This document shows positions 45,849-54,324 of a stretch of DNA of 64,000 nucleotides, one piece after another; position 1 is the first letter of the stretch; each line of letters begins with the position of its first letter. The DNA comes from Sphingobacterium deserti (GTDB lineage: Bacteria; Bacteroidota; Bacteroidia; Sphingobacteriales; Sphingobacteriaceae), in contig NZ_JJMU01000032.1 of the NCBI RefSeq assembly GCF_000757725.1, positions 85,838 through 149,837 on the forward strand. The letters are read 5' to 3'. The translations under genes and the position numbers were made by a program. The notes under the pieces were generated by a model. It saw only the letters and a list, made by a program, of their open reading frames with translations. It ran no database searches and was not told the origin of the DNA.

Positions 45849-47438
45849 TTAATAATTTAAACCAAAGATTGCTTCCGATAATCCAATTTCATCGGGAGTA
45901 AAGGGTAGCGTATAGGATAAGCCCATAGCCTCAATACTTTTGGCGGTAGAATAGCCAATGCAAATGATCTGCTGTCCCGGGTCGACTAAATTCTCCCGAA
46001 AATAAGCTTCCACATTGCTAGGGCTTGTAAATATCAGTACATCAGCATTGGATTTATCTACATTTTCTTCCAAGACTGTTTCGTAGATAGGCATGTCAAT
46101 AACTTTCGTTTCAGGCGTTAACGCATTTTGTATAGACATTAACGAATCTTTTGCCCGAGGAATAAACACCGTTTGGCCGGCTACGAGTCTCGCAAATTCC
46201 TTCGCTATATCCTCAGTTTTTATGCCAAGGTTGTCTCCGGAGAAGTCTGCCACGCGGTCATATTTGCGCAATGCATCTTCCGATCCTCGTCCTAATACAG
46301 CGAGTTTCGTCCGCTTGAGTATTACGGGTTCCAATTTAAAGAAATGATCGATGGCATTTTTGCTATTGAAAAATATCCAATCGGCACGCTTTAAAATAAA
46401 TGAATCAAGCTTATTAATGGTGGGGTATATTCTTAACAATGAACGGGCATCAATTTGGACTTTATGTTTTGCCAGATAGCGGCCGAGGTACGAGTTTTCA
46501 TCCAGATCTCTTGTAATAAAAACGCTGGAAGGCATTTTTCTATCTTTTTGGAACTTCGAGAAAATGTGTTCCGCCATTCCTTCGGTAGATGCTGATTGGT
46601 AATATAGACGATCCGGGAAGTCTTCGTTGTCTTCTGCTATAGATGTCCACGCCTCATACTTTCCGTTTTCTGTAGCGCGGCAATAGCAGCCAAGTGGAGC
46701 ATGGCACCCTCCATCAAAGAGGTTGAGCACTTTGCGTTCCACAGCAATCGTTCGTGCTACTTCGCCATCATTAATTTGTTGTAATAATTCGAAGAGTTCG
46801 CCATCAGATTCGCGGATCTGTATGGCTAATACACCTTGCGCAGGCGCTGGAACGACCTCGATAGGTGCAACTTCTTCAATATGAAAATCAGAAAGATCCA
46901 TATCTATTCGCATGACGCCAGCTTTCGCTAAAACGATGGCGTCATATTGCTCATCTCTTAGTTTTTGGATACGTGTTTGTAAGTTGCCGCGCAAGTCCGT
47001 AAACTCCAAATCAGGCCGCAAAGAAAGAAACTGCGCTTTTCTTCGGTTAGATGATGTACCTACTGTAGCGTTGTGTTTTAGAGACAACCTTTTCTTAAGG
47101 TCAACGCAGTCTTTATGGATGATGATTAACTCGGCAGGATCCTCACGTTCCGAAACAGAGGCAATGATGAGTCCCGGAGGGTTTACTGTAGGCAGATCTT
47201 TATGCGAGTGAACAGCGAGGTCTATTTGGCTTGATAATAATTCTTCCTCTAATTCCTTTGTGAAAAAACCCTTACCTTCCAGTTTGTCTAAACGCAAATG
47301 TTGAATAATATCACCTTGTGTTTTGATTATCTTTAGTTCAGATTCCACGCCGATTTCGGAAAGACGGGCTTTAACGTGATTGGCTTGCCATAATGCGAGC
47401 TGACTACCCCGGGTTCCAATTATAAGTTTCCTATTCAC
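45849..47438 (-). CDS. hemCD: Fused porphobilinogen deaminase / uroporphyrinogen-III synthase
   Basis: 529 residues with a GTG start. Residues 1-300 are HemC: GTRGSQLALWQAN at 8-20, AVHSHKDLP near 75-83, FTDLRGNLQTR near 146-156 and the dipyrromethane-cofactor Cys245 in DGGCHAPLG. From about 302 (PSSVFITRDLDENS) to the end is HemD, with WIFFNSKNAIDHFF, AVLGRGSEDALR, FIPRAKDS and FTSPSNVEAYF. The two consecutive steps to uroporphyrinogen III are thus on one chain, which may channel the unstable hydroxymethylbilane. Lies between hemA and hemB. Confidence 0.93.
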   Translation of the reverse strand: MNRKLIIGTRGSQLALWQANHVKARLSEIGVESELKIIKTQGDIIQHLRLDKLEGKGFFTKELEEELLSSQIDLAVHSHKDLPTVNPPGLIIASVSEREDPAELIIIHKDCVDLKKRLSLKHNATVGTSSNRRKAQFLSLRPDLEFTDLRGNLQTRIQKLRDEQYDAIVLAKAGVMRIDMDLSDFHIEEVAPIEVVPAPAQGVLAIQIRESDGELFELLQQINDGEVARTIAVERKVLNLFDGGCHAPLGCYCRATENGKYEAWTSIAEDNEDFPDRLYYQSASTEGMAEHIFSKFQKDRKMPSSVFITRDLDENSYLGRYLAKHKVQIDARSLLRIYPTINKLDSFILKRADWIFFNSKNAIDHFFKLEPVILKRTKLAVLGRGSEDALRKYDRVADFSGDNLGIKTEDIAKEFARLVAGQTVFIPRAKDSLMSIQNALTPETKVIDMPIYETVLEENVDKSNADVLIFTSPSNVEAYFRENLVDPGQQIICIGYSTAKSIEAMGLSYTLPFTPDEIGLSEAIFGLNY

Positions 47439-47546
47439 TCTTGATACTTTTGTATGTTGAAAATGCGTACAAAGTTAACCAAATAGTCATATAATCCCGA
47501 CTTCCAATGTCAGAATAAGGCTACATTTCAAAATAGCTGAAACGCG

Positions 47547-48788
47547 TTAATTAACTTCAGATTGGGAATTTTTGACTAAAATTTCTTTCGCCATCAACAT
47601 AGGTACTTTGATGTATTTTTTCTCCATGTAATTGATGACTTTCTCTAACACCTCGCGAGCTTGCGGGTCCAGGTTTTGCACATCTTGAGCAAAAACCTCA
47701 TTTAGTGCAAAGGATTTAATTTCCTTTATTTTTTCAGGAACTTCACGCATAGCGACTTCCACTCTACGTTGTTTGATAACCGGTAGAAATTCCCGTATAT
47801 TTTGCTGGATAATTGCGTCTGCACTATCCAGTTCGTTATAACGGTCTTGTTTGTTTTTTTCTGCAATAGCTTGCAAACTGCTAACCTCGATGTAGTGCAT
47901 GGGGAAAGAAGCGACAACTTCTGCTTCGACATTATTAGGCACCGCAAGATCTACGATCACCTTTTTATCCGTTTCGCCATTCAATAACGATTGGTATAAG
48001 TTTGTATCGATAATTGCTTCAGGAGAGCCGGTACACACAATCATGACATCAAATCCCTTTTTATACTTTCCTAACTCGGACAAAGGATAGGCTTCTGCAT
48101 TTAACTCAACGGCTAATTTTTGAGCATTCTTCAGTGTACGATTGAATACAACAAAATTAGAGTGCTGATGTTTTTTTAAATATTTAGCCAAGTTTTGGTT
48201 GGTTTCGCCGGAGCCAATAACCAAAATACGCGGGTTTTGGGCTAATTTTACTTCTTTAAGCTTACGATAAGCTAATGAAACAACTGAGATAGGGTTTCGA
48301 GAAATATTCGTGTATGTATAAACTTCCTTAGCAGTTTTCACTAAACGATCCATAACAAGGCGTAGATAATCCCCTGTAAAACCTGCCTCCCGGCATCTCT
48401 CGTAAGCACGACGTACTTGAGCTAATATTTCTTTTTCGCCTACTACCAGGCTTTCCAGCGAACAGGACATCCGGAATAAATGCGTTAGTGCATCCATACC
48501 AGAATAGCGGGTTACCTGACCAAGATAGCACTGAAGCCGCTCGCTTGGAACACAAAAGTTCATCCTGTGCATGAAATCTGCAATAAAATCATCATTGAGT
48601 TCATGTGCACCAGAAAAAACAAATTCCACACGATTACACGTCGCAATGTAAAAAATCTCCGGAATATCGAGGGTGTTCTTTAGGTTAATCAGACGCTCTT
48701 CCAACTCTTCGTTGCAGATCACCAAATTGCCCAAGTCTTTTAATTCGACATGCTTGTGGGTAAATGCTATAACTTTTAAATTCTTCAA
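47547..48788 (-). CDS. hemA: Glutamyl-tRNA reductase
   Basis: 413 residues. Catalytic Cys51 in IATCNRVEF; then LESLVVGEKEILAQVRRAYERC; NADPH motif VIGSGETNQNLAKYL; and a C-terminal dimerisation helix region. It makes glutamate-1-semialdehyde, starting haem synthesis. The apparent start is TTG 48788 (LKNLKVIAF); no ATG is close, so weak initiation is possible. First gene of the haem run. A -7 box lies 30 bases upstream. Confidence 0.95.
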   Translation of the reverse strand: MKNLKVIAFTHKHVELKDLGNLVICNEELEERLINLKNTLDIPEIFYIATCNRVEFVFSGAHELNDDFIADFMHRMNFCVPSERLQCYLGQVTRYSGMDALTHLFRMSCSLESLVVGEKEILAQVRRAYERCREAGFTGDYLRLVMDRLVKTAKEVYTYTNISRNPISVVSLAYRKLKEVKLAQNPRILVIGSGETNQNLAKYLKKHQHSNFVVFNRTLKNAQKLAVELNAEAYPLSELGKYKKGFDVMIVCTGSPEAIIDTNLYQSLLNGETDKKVIVDLAVPNNVEAEVVASFPMHYIEVSSLQAIAEKNKQDRYNELDSADAIIQQNIREFLPVIKQRRVEVAMREVPEKIKEIKSFALNEVFAQDVQNLDPQAREVLEKVINYMEKKYIKVPMLMAKEILVKNSQSEVN

Positions 48789-48817
48789 AGCCTATCTTGC
48801 TCTATTTTTTCTCCCTG

Positions 48818-48825
48818 CAAATGTA
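48818..48825 (-). promoter_or_regulatory. -7 box of the hem operon
   Basis: TACATTTG on the minus strand fits TAnnTTTG, 30 bases before the hemA TTG start. The nearest TTTTTG is 23 bases further upstream, longer than usual. Confidence 0.5.
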
Positions 48826-49075
48826 GATTAAAGCAAAAGGTTTTCTGTCAAAAATCTGTCAATACGGAGAATTTAGAATGATTTTAAATAATGTTAAAAT
48901 TTTGTTAAGTATCTTTCTAGTAGCGCTTTATGAATATTTGGAGCGTTTGGGATGATGATAGTCATTTTTGAATTACGAAATATGTGAGACGTGCTACATT
49001 TTTTTTTAAACTTTTCGTAGAAACCTTCTAAAAGTAGGCAGATAATTCCAAATCTTTGTATTCAAATTTGAACAT

Positions 49076-49498
49076 ATGTATATCCTAAGAAAACCGATGG
49101 CGTTAACGGGCATCTTCATTTCGGCAATAGCCCCTGTCTTCCTCCCTTTTTTAAAAGTGCCTGTTAAAGGAAATTGGAATTTATACCAAACTGATGTGAT
49201 TTTATTCTTTGTCACTTACGGGCTATTGGCGCTATGTGTATTAGCGTTCTTTTTACGTAAAGTTAGCTTTTATCGTTTATCCAGTAGACTGTTTCTAGGT
49301 TGGTGTGTTATCGGCTTTTTGGCCGTATACTTCAAAATCAATAATTATTTCGGAATGAAGTTCGTAGATGGCTTGTTATCCCAAACATTGCATCTGAAGT
49401 GGGGGTGGATTGCTTTGTTTGTTGGCGCGTTTATTATCTTATTGAGCGTGAAAGCAAACAGGGTAGCTGCAGAGCCCGAAATTGATGAGCAAGCCTAG
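49076..49498 (+). CDS. Four-helix integral membrane protein, unknown
   Basis: 140 residues with four hydrophobic segments (about 8-26, 40-60, 72-90, 108-124), a GNWNLYQTD loop after the first, and an acidic C-terminal tail (AEPEIDEQA). No family recognised by eye. It stands alone, divergent from hemA and convergent with the DUF2027-type gene. Confidence 0.65.
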   Translation: MYILRKPMALTGIFISAIAPVFLPFLKVPVKGNWNLYQTDVILFFVTYGLLALCVLAFFLRKVSFYRLSSRLFLGWCVIGFLAVYFKINNYFGMKFVDGLLSQTLHLKWGWIALFVGAFIILLSVKANRVAAEPEIDEQA

Positions 49499-49505
49499 CT
49501 AATTC

Positions 49506-49564
49506 CTTATAAGGCGAGGTTTTTACGAAAACAGAGGCGTTTTTTTGCAAACCTCGCCTATAAG
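49506..49564. terminator. Convergent terminator hairpin
   Basis: GGCGAGGTTT (49513-49522) pairs with AAACCTCGCC (49549-49558); the stem extends outward through CTTAT-A / ATAAG with a one-base bulge. T-rich interior (TTTTTTT). Lies between two convergent genes. Confidence 0.8.
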
Positions 49565-49576
49565 CTATTATTTCTA

Positions 49577-50230
49577 CTAGCGTTTGTTTGGGCGATGACT
49601 AATAAAATGATCTTTCAATTTATCCAGTCCAATGTTTTCTTCAGGTTTATCCAATTCAAAGCGCCAAATTTTCGCATCCATGATCTCGTCACTATCCTTC
49701 GATTGAATCAAATCCAAGGGTTTCACGCGAAACTCCTTCAAGATTGGAGCTTTTGCTACCTGAGCTTGCATACTATGTCTAACGATCTGTACATGAAAAT
49801 TTGGCCATTTGCCTACATTGCTAAAATTTGCCGTGTAGAACTGTACGAAATCTTGCCGGGGAACCTTTTCAGCGAATAGCCCAGTCACTTTGTTACCATT
49901 TGTTTCACTTATTGAAACTAATAATTCGAATGATGTATGGTTGATAATAAAAAACTTTGCTAACCCATCGCGTTGTTCGCCGTCAACTCCCAGAAATATG
50001 CCCTGTTCCACGAACGGCAGGTTTGTGTGTGCCGTCGATGTGGTAGCGATTTCTTCGTCATCCACATGGCGCATGTTCCCATGTACCAATGTAATTTTAC
50101 TTATTAATACGGGTATTTCAAATCCAGATTCGTCGGTCACGCCAACGACATCATTTTTCTGAAAGGAAGTGATATGCCCTTCTATAGGTTCGTCTACGAA
50201 ACGAACTAGATCTCCTATTTTATACTTCAT
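49577..50230 (-). CDS. DUF2027-type protein lacking an Smr domain
   Basis: 217 residues. The N-terminus (MKYKIGDLVRFVDEPIEGHIT, then GVTDESGFEIPVL) is the small beta-barrel that opens DUF2027 proteins of Bacteroidota, and the middle beta domain (about 75-185; GIFLGVDGEQRDGLAKFFIINHTSFELLVSI) also fits. The family normally ends in a C-terminal Smr domain of about 90 residues; here the chain stops at HRPNKR with only a short linker. It is 9 bases downstream of the aminotransferase gene on the same strand. Confidence 0.75.
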   Translation of the reverse strand: MKYKIGDLVRFVDEPIEGHITSFQKNDVVGVTDESGFEIPVLISKITLVHGNMRHVDDEEIATTSTAHTNLPFVEQGIFLGVDGEQRDGLAKFFIINHTSFELLVSISETNGNKVTGLFAEKVPRQDFVQFYTANFSNVGKWPNFHVQIVRHSMQAQVAKAPILKEFRVKPLDLIQSKDSDEIMDAKIWRFELDKPEENIGLDKLKDHFISHRPNKR

Positions 50231-50239
50231 TTTATATGG

Positions 50240-51325
50240 CTACTTATTTTTAAAACCGTCAATATGTTCCAGCAAGCACTGTATATCTTCTTCTGTATTA
50301 TACAAATGTAAGCCTATCCGAATTCCGCTCCCACGCGGAAAGCACATAATTCCAGCATCCATCAGTGGTTGGTAACACGTTTGCGAAACCTGAATATTAA
50401 TTAAACCTGAACGAATGGTGCGGGCAGATACGTCAGCCAACAATAAATTCCGTGCGGCTAGTTCTTCGTGCGCTATGCGTGAAAGCGTCTCCACATGCTC
50501 CCGCACTTTGTCCAAACCCAACCGCTCCAAAAAGCACAACGATTGCCCTAATGTTCCGTGGCTTAATGTGTCCTGATGGCCAGGTTCAAAAAATGTCTGC
50601 ACGATCGATTTCTGTTCCCACATGGCTTCTTGAGGTCGAGGGATTTGATTTATATCTTTGTGAAGATAATTCATAAAATGATCACTGAGCATAAGAAAAC
50701 CATTCCCAAAGCCTGACATAAGCCACTTGTAACCGCTTCCGCCAATGGCATCAAAACCAGACGTATGAAAGGAAAAGGGTTCTGTTCCCAGATACTGCGT
50801 GCCATCGCCGATAATATAAACGTTAGGAAATGCATGCTTTAGTTCCTTTATGAAATTCAAGTCGATTTTAATGCCGCTTACATATTGGACAATGCTCAAT
50901 ACAAATACATCAGGCTTGAACTGTTTAAAAGCTTGCCATATGTTTGCTTCCAAGTTTTGGTCGATAGCAACTTTCTGGTGCGCAAAGCGTCTATTTACTA
51001 CAGGGTAGTTTAGCGATGGGTAGTCCTCGTCCAAGAGAAGAAACTTCATATCCGCAGGCAATCTATCCAATAAGGTGCTGTAGCCAAAAGAGAAATTCGG
51101 CGTACAGAAAACTTGCTGGCTATTTGCATCGAAAGTGTTTCCTATAATCTCACGCACGGATTGGATGAGCTCCCCTTGTTGGTCTCTAAGCAAACTACTT
51201 GGCTCAAAAAAATCTTCCTCCCTTTGCGCACGCCAATCATGCACGCTTCTCGGAACCAAGCCATTTCCAGGCGTGTTTAAATAGGTTATTGCCGGCGGGA
51301 TATCAAAATGTTGCTTATAGTGCAT
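50240..51325 (-). CDS. Class V aminotransferase-like PLP protein
   Basis: 361 residues from ATG 51325 (a TTG 9 bases earlier is possible). Fold-type I PLP layout: TYLNTPGNGLVP at the start, FGYSTLLDRLP, Asp in IGDGTQYLGTEPF, and the Schiff-base Lys in GGSGYKWLMSGFG. The C-terminal IRIGLHLYNTEEDI matches class V enzymes (cysteine desulfurase/kynureninase-like). The substrate is unknown. It overlaps the end of aat by 11 bases. Confidence 0.82.
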   Translation of the reverse strand: MHYKQHFDIPPAITYLNTPGNGLVPRSVHDWRAQREEDFFEPSSLLRDQQGELIQSVREIIGNTFDANSQQVFCTPNFSFGYSTLLDRLPADMKFLLLDEDYPSLNYPVVNRRFAHQKVAIDQNLEANIWQAFKQFKPDVFVLSIVQYVSGIKIDLNFIKELKHAFPNVYIIGDGTQYLGTEPFSFHTSGFDAIGGSGYKWLMSGFGNGFLMLSDHFMNYLHKDINQIPRPQEAMWEQKSIVQTFFEPGHQDTLSHGTLGQSLCFLERLGLDKVREHVETLSRIAHEELAARNLLLADVSARTIRSGLINIQVSQTCYQPLMDAGIMCFPRGSGIRIGLHLYNTEEDIQCLLEHIDGFKNK

Positions 51326-51971
51326 GCGCTGCAAAATGTTGTTGCTGTAATAAGTTATAATAGGAATCGCTTGACATAAATGACGCGCCTAAAGAAGAAA
51401 GATGTTCGGAATAGACTTGGCAATCAATGAGCTCGAAATCAAAATGTGTGCACAAATAGATCAACGCCATTTTCGAAGCGTTAGAAACATGTGAAAACAT
51501 ACTTTCTCCACAAAATACACGTCCTATTTGAATACCATATAATCCTCCCACTAACGTACTTTCCCGATTGTAGACTTCCATGCTGTGTGCATAGCCGAGC
51601 TCGTGGAGCTTAAGGTATGCCTGTTGCATGTCGTTAGTAATCCAAGTGCCGTCTTGATCTGCACGCGGAGTAGCGGCGCACTGTGCGATAACATTGGCAA
51701 ATGCAGAATTGTGCTTTACGATCAAACCACTGTTGCGCATAAACTGCCGCATGCTTTTACTGATTTTTATCTCTTTCGGGTGAAGGACAAAGCGCTCCGG
51801 CGGCGCATACCATAGTATGGGCGTATCGTCCGAATACCAAGGGAAAATGCCATGTGCATAAGCCAAGAGAAGACGGTCTGTCGACAAGTCGCCGCCGACG
51901 GCAAGCAATCCATCCTCATCAGCAAGTGATGGATGCGGGAAAGTAATTTCGTTACCTAATCGATAGGGCAT
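51315..51971 (-). CDS. aat: Leucyl/phenylalanyl-tRNA-protein transferase
   Basis: 218 residues from ATG 51971 (MPYRLGNEI; a TTG two codons upstream is less likely). Aat adds Leu or Phe to N-terminal Arg/Lys proteins for ClpAP degradation (N-end rule). Motifs: FPHPSLADEDGLLAVGGDLS, GIFPWYSDD, ILWYAPPERFVL, TWITNDMQQAYLKLHELGYAHSME (abbreviated to its key HELGYAHS), and GVFCGESMFS-like GRVFCGESMFS. Full length. Its end overlaps the downstream PLP enzyme. Confidence 0.95.
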   Translation of the reverse strand: MPYRLGNEITFPHPSLADEDGLLAVGGDLSTDRLLLAYAHGIFPWYSDDTPILWYAPPERFVLHPKEIKISKSMRQFMRNSGLIVKHNSAFANVIAQCAATPRADQDGTWITNDMQQAYLKLHELGYAHSMEVYNRESTLVGGLYGIQIGRVFCGESMFSHVSNASKMALIYLCTHFDFELIDCQVYSEHLSSLGASFMSSDSYYNLLQQQHFAAHAL

Positions 51972-52002
51972 ACTCAAATGTATAGCAAAAAAAACCAGAT
52001 GC

Positions 52003-52374
52003 TTAATCTGGTTGTCTAGGTTCTTTACTTATTTCTTCAAATAATTTATCCATGTGCTCTACGTATTCGTTGGTGTCATCTAAGAAAAATTCCAATTGCG
52101 GAACTATCCGAGCCTGATTTTTAATGCGAGTGCCCAATTTATAACGTATTTCCGTAGTCTTAGATTGGATATGAGCAAGGTCATCCTTTGCTGTTTTCGT
52201 GTTCAAAAAACTTAAATAAACACGCGCTATTGCTAAATCAGGTGTAACACGAACCCGCGTGACGGTTATAAAAGCGCCCGGAGCCCAGCTATTCCCCTCT
52301 CGCTGAAAAAGCTCGGCGAGATCCTGCTGGATGACGCCAGCAAATCGTTGTTGTCTTTTGCTTTCTGTTCCCAT
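52003..52374 (-). CDS. rbfA: Ribosome-binding factor A
   Basis: 123 residues. KH-like fold of RbfA: KRQQRFAGVIQQDLAELFQ at the N-terminus, VTRVRVTPDLAIARVYLSF in the middle, and YKLGTRIKNQARIVPQLEFFLDD at the end with the usual acidic tail. It matures 16S rRNA in the 30S subunit. It is 31 bases upstream of aat on the same strand. Confidence 0.94.
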   Translation of the reverse strand: MGTESKRQQRFAGVIQQDLAELFQREGNSWAPGAFITVTRVRVTPDLAIARVYLSFLNTKTAKDDLAHIQSKTTEIRYKLGTRIKNQARIVPQLEFFLDDTNEYVEHMDKLFEEISKEPRQPD

Positions 52375-52430
52375 ATCATGTTATTTTTCGTTTACCGTTA
52401 AATGTAAATAAGCAAAACGGTTACCTCTTA

Positions 52431-52438
52431 CAAAGGTA
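52431..52438 (-). promoter_or_regulatory. -7 box of rbfA
   Basis: TACCTTTG on the minus strand fits TAnnTTTG, 57 bases before the rbfA ATG, with TTTTG 23 bases upstream. It lies inside a small inverted repeat GTTACCT / AGGTAAC. Confidence 0.45.
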
Positions 52439-52468
52439 ACAATTTAAGCTGACTATAGTATCAAAAGA

Positions 52469-52497
52469 AAAGCGTATCACAGGTCGAGATACGCTTT
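52469..52497 (-). terminator. Intrinsic terminator of a small minus-strand transcript
   Basis: AAAGCGTATC / GATACGCTTT (52469-52478 with 52488-52497), 9-base loop; on the minus strand the stem is followed by TCTTTTGA. No annotated gene ends here, so it marks the end of the small transcript that starts near 52644. Confidence 0.8.
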
Positions 52498-52522
52498 CAG
52501 AACAAAATTAGTTTATAAATGG

Positions 52523-52634
52523 TTAGCTGTATTTTTTCAAGATTTCAGACCTTCGTCTATCAAATTTAGTTTGTTTACTCCTGGGTAATAAAGTGTAAGT
52601 ATCAACTCACTATCTCTATTTCTGTTTCTTTCAT
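52523..52634 (-). pseudogene. Tiny ORF interrupted by a single-base frameshift (or small RNA)
   Basis: Between a consensus promoter (52651-52681) and a terminator (52469-52497). ATG 52634 opens MKETEIEIVS and meets TGA at 52604-52602. A +1 shift at AGT-TGA continues as DTYTLLPRSK and then a basic tail ending DRRRSEILKKYS, stopping at 52523: 36 residues, 112 bases, exactly one more than whole codons. This could be a decayed gene, a sequencing slip, a programmed +1 shift, or chance within a small RNA of about 180 nt. No family recognised. Confidence 0.4.
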
Positions 52635-52650
52635 TTCCCCTTTACTTCTA

Positions 52651-52681
52651 CAAACATAGGGATATAAACTATCCGTGCAAA
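52651..52681 (-). promoter_or_regulatory. Consensus Bacteroidota promoter, minus strand
   Basis: TTTG (52681-52678), a 19-base spacer and TATGTTTG (52658-52651): the cleanest full match to TTTG-N19-TAnnTTTG in the window. It drives leftward transcription towards the tiny ORF and its terminator. Confidence 0.75.
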
Positions 52682-52696
52682 GACTTTTTTTAAAAT

Positions 52697-52717
52697 AAAG
52701 TGAGTGGTCACTTTTTT
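52697..52717. repeat. Short hairpin AAAGTGA/TCACTTT before argH
   Basis: 7-bp arms around GTGG (52697-52703 with 52708-52714), followed by TTT. It could be a weak terminator or an operator between the leftward promoter and argH. The wider gap 52375-52930 otherwise holds the small transcript and the argH upstream elements. Confidence 0.45.
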
Positions 52718-52857
52718 ACACTATTTATTCCTTTTCAAAAAGAAGGGAATTCATGCTTGTAAATCGTATTTACGTCTTCTGGAGGGCAAAGAATGCTGTT
52801 GCAGATGTTTATCTCACTTATGTAAAACAATGCGCTGTTATTATCCACAAAGAATAG

Positions 52858-52898
52858 TAAATTTGGAACCACATAACTCATGCAATACTTGTATGAGT
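52858..52898 (+). promoter_or_regulatory. argH upstream: -7 box and 10-bp hairpin
   Basis: TAAATTTG at 52858-52865 fits TAnnTTTG (weak -33). Immediately downstream, ACTCATGCAA (52876-52885) pairs with TTGTATGAGT (52889-52898) around TAC with one G-T pair. The hairpin would lie at the start of the transcript, 32 bases before the argH ATG. It could be an operator or a 5' stem. Confidence 0.45.
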
Positions 52899-52930
52899 GG
52901 CATTTTTAGGATATATAGTAAAGAGAGCAA

Positions 52931-54262
52931 ATGAAAATTTGGCAAAAAAATATAGATGTAGATAAGTTTGTTGAAACTTTCACCGTAGGTAACGACCGTG
53001 AAATGGATATGCAGTTAGCTGCAGCTGATGTACTGGGCTCACTAGCTCATACCCAGATGTTGAATAGCATTGGCCTGTTGGCTGATGATGATTTGACTAT
53101 ATTGCAAAAAGAGCTTAAAACTATCTATAATGAGATTGCCAATAAGCAATTTACAATCGAGGAATCGGTAGAGGATGTACATTCGCAAGTAGAAATGTTG
53201 TTAACAGCGCGCATTGGTGAAGCAGGAAAGAAAATTCACTCAGGCCGTTCGCGAAACGACCAAGTGCTGGTTGATCTGAAACTCTATTTCCGTTCAGAAA
53301 TTGAAAACCTCGTTCATGATGTGGAAGGGCTCTTTAACACATTGGTTGGCTTGAGTGAAAAGCACAAATCTGTTTTGATCCCAGGGTATACCCATTTGCA
53401 AATCGCGATGCCATCTTCCTTCGGCTTGTGGTTTGGCGCATATGCAGAAAGCTTGGTTGATGATTTGGAGCTACTTAAGGCGGCCTGGAAAGTTTGCAAT
53501 AAAAATCCATTAGGATCTGCCGCAGGTTATGGATCCTCGTTTCCGCTGAATAGAACCATGACGACCGAGCTTCTAGGCTTTGACGACCTAAATTACAATG
53601 TCGTCTACGCACAAATGGGACGAGGCAAGACGGAGCGTATTATTGCGCAAGGCATGAGCGCCATTGCCGCAACGTTGGCTAAATTTGCTATGGATGTTTG
53701 TTTGTTTATCAATCAAAATTTCGGATTTATATCTTTTCCTGCACATCTTACAACAGGGTCGAGCATTATGCCACATAAGAAAAATCCCGATGTATTTGAA
53801 TTGATTCGCTCTCGCTGCAACAAAATTCAGGCCTTGCCTAATGAAATTGCATTGATGACCACAAATTTACCATCTGGTTACCACCGTGATCTTCAGCTCC
53901 TCAAAGAAAACCTATTTCCTGCATTCCAGTCTTTAAGTGATTGCTTAAAGATTGCCAGCTTCATGTTGGATCATATCTCGGTAAAGGAAGATATACTGCA
54001 AGATCCAAAATATGATTATTTGTTTAGTGTGGAAGTGGTAAACAACGAAGTCCTTCGTGGCGTGCCATTTCGTGAGGCTTACCGAAACATTGGTTTGGCT
54101 ATTGATGAAGGAACATTCCAACCATCAAAAGAGGTGCGTCATACACACGAAGGAAGTATTGGTAATCTCTGTAATGATGAAATCAGACGCATGTTCGGAG
54201 AAGCCAAAAACTCCTTTCATTTTGAAAAGGTACATCAGGCCTTAGCTTCGCTGTTGCAGTAA
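52931..54262 (+). CDS. argH: Argininosuccinate lyase
   Basis: 443 residues, slightly shorter than the common 455-465. Fumarase/aspartase superfamily: HSGRSRNDQVLVDLKLYFR near 98-116, IPGYTHLQIAMPSSFG, and the signature GSSIMPHKKNPD with catalytic Ser277/278 and Lys283. It splits argininosuccinate into arginine and fumarate, the last step of the pathway. It is separated by 10 kb from argC and by 44 kb from the argF' cluster, as a single-gene unit with its own promoter and terminator. Confidence 0.95.
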   Translation: MKIWQKNIDVDKFVETFTVGNDREMDMQLAAADVLGSLAHTQMLNSIGLLADDDLTILQKELKTIYNEIANKQFTIEESVEDVHSQVEMLLTARIGEAGKKIHSGRSRNDQVLVDLKLYFRSEIENLVHDVEGLFNTLVGLSEKHKSVLIPGYTHLQIAMPSSFGLWFGAYAESLVDDLELLKAAWKVCNKNPLGSAAGYGSSFPLNRTMTTELLGFDDLNYNVVYAQMGRGKTERIIAQGMSAIAATLAKFAMDVCLFINQNFGFISFPAHLTTGSSIMPHKKNPDVFELIRSRCNKIQALPNEIALMTTNLPSGYHRDLQLLKENLFPAFQSLSDCLKIASFMLDHISVKEDILQDPKYDYLFSVEVVNNEVLRGVPFREAYRNIGLAIDEGTFQPSKEVRHTHEGSIGNLCNDEIRRMFGEAKNSFHFEKVHQALASLLQ

Positions 54263-54283
54263 AATGATTAACAAATTGACGAA

Positions 54284-54320
54284 AATGCCCCAAGAAAGTG
54301 ATTAGCTTTTTCGGGGCATT
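54284..54320. terminator. Bidirectional terminator between argH and galM
   Basis: AATGCCCC / GGGGCATT (54284-54291 with 54313-54320), continued inward by AGAAAG / CTTTTT past one mismatch, 7-base loop. Convergent genes on both sides. Confidence 0.85.
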
Positions 54321-54324
54321 GTAT

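Noticed and set aside
52704..52934. 76-codon open frame before argH
   Set aside because: GTG start inside a hairpin, overlaps the argH start, crosses its promoter region, no protein-like features.
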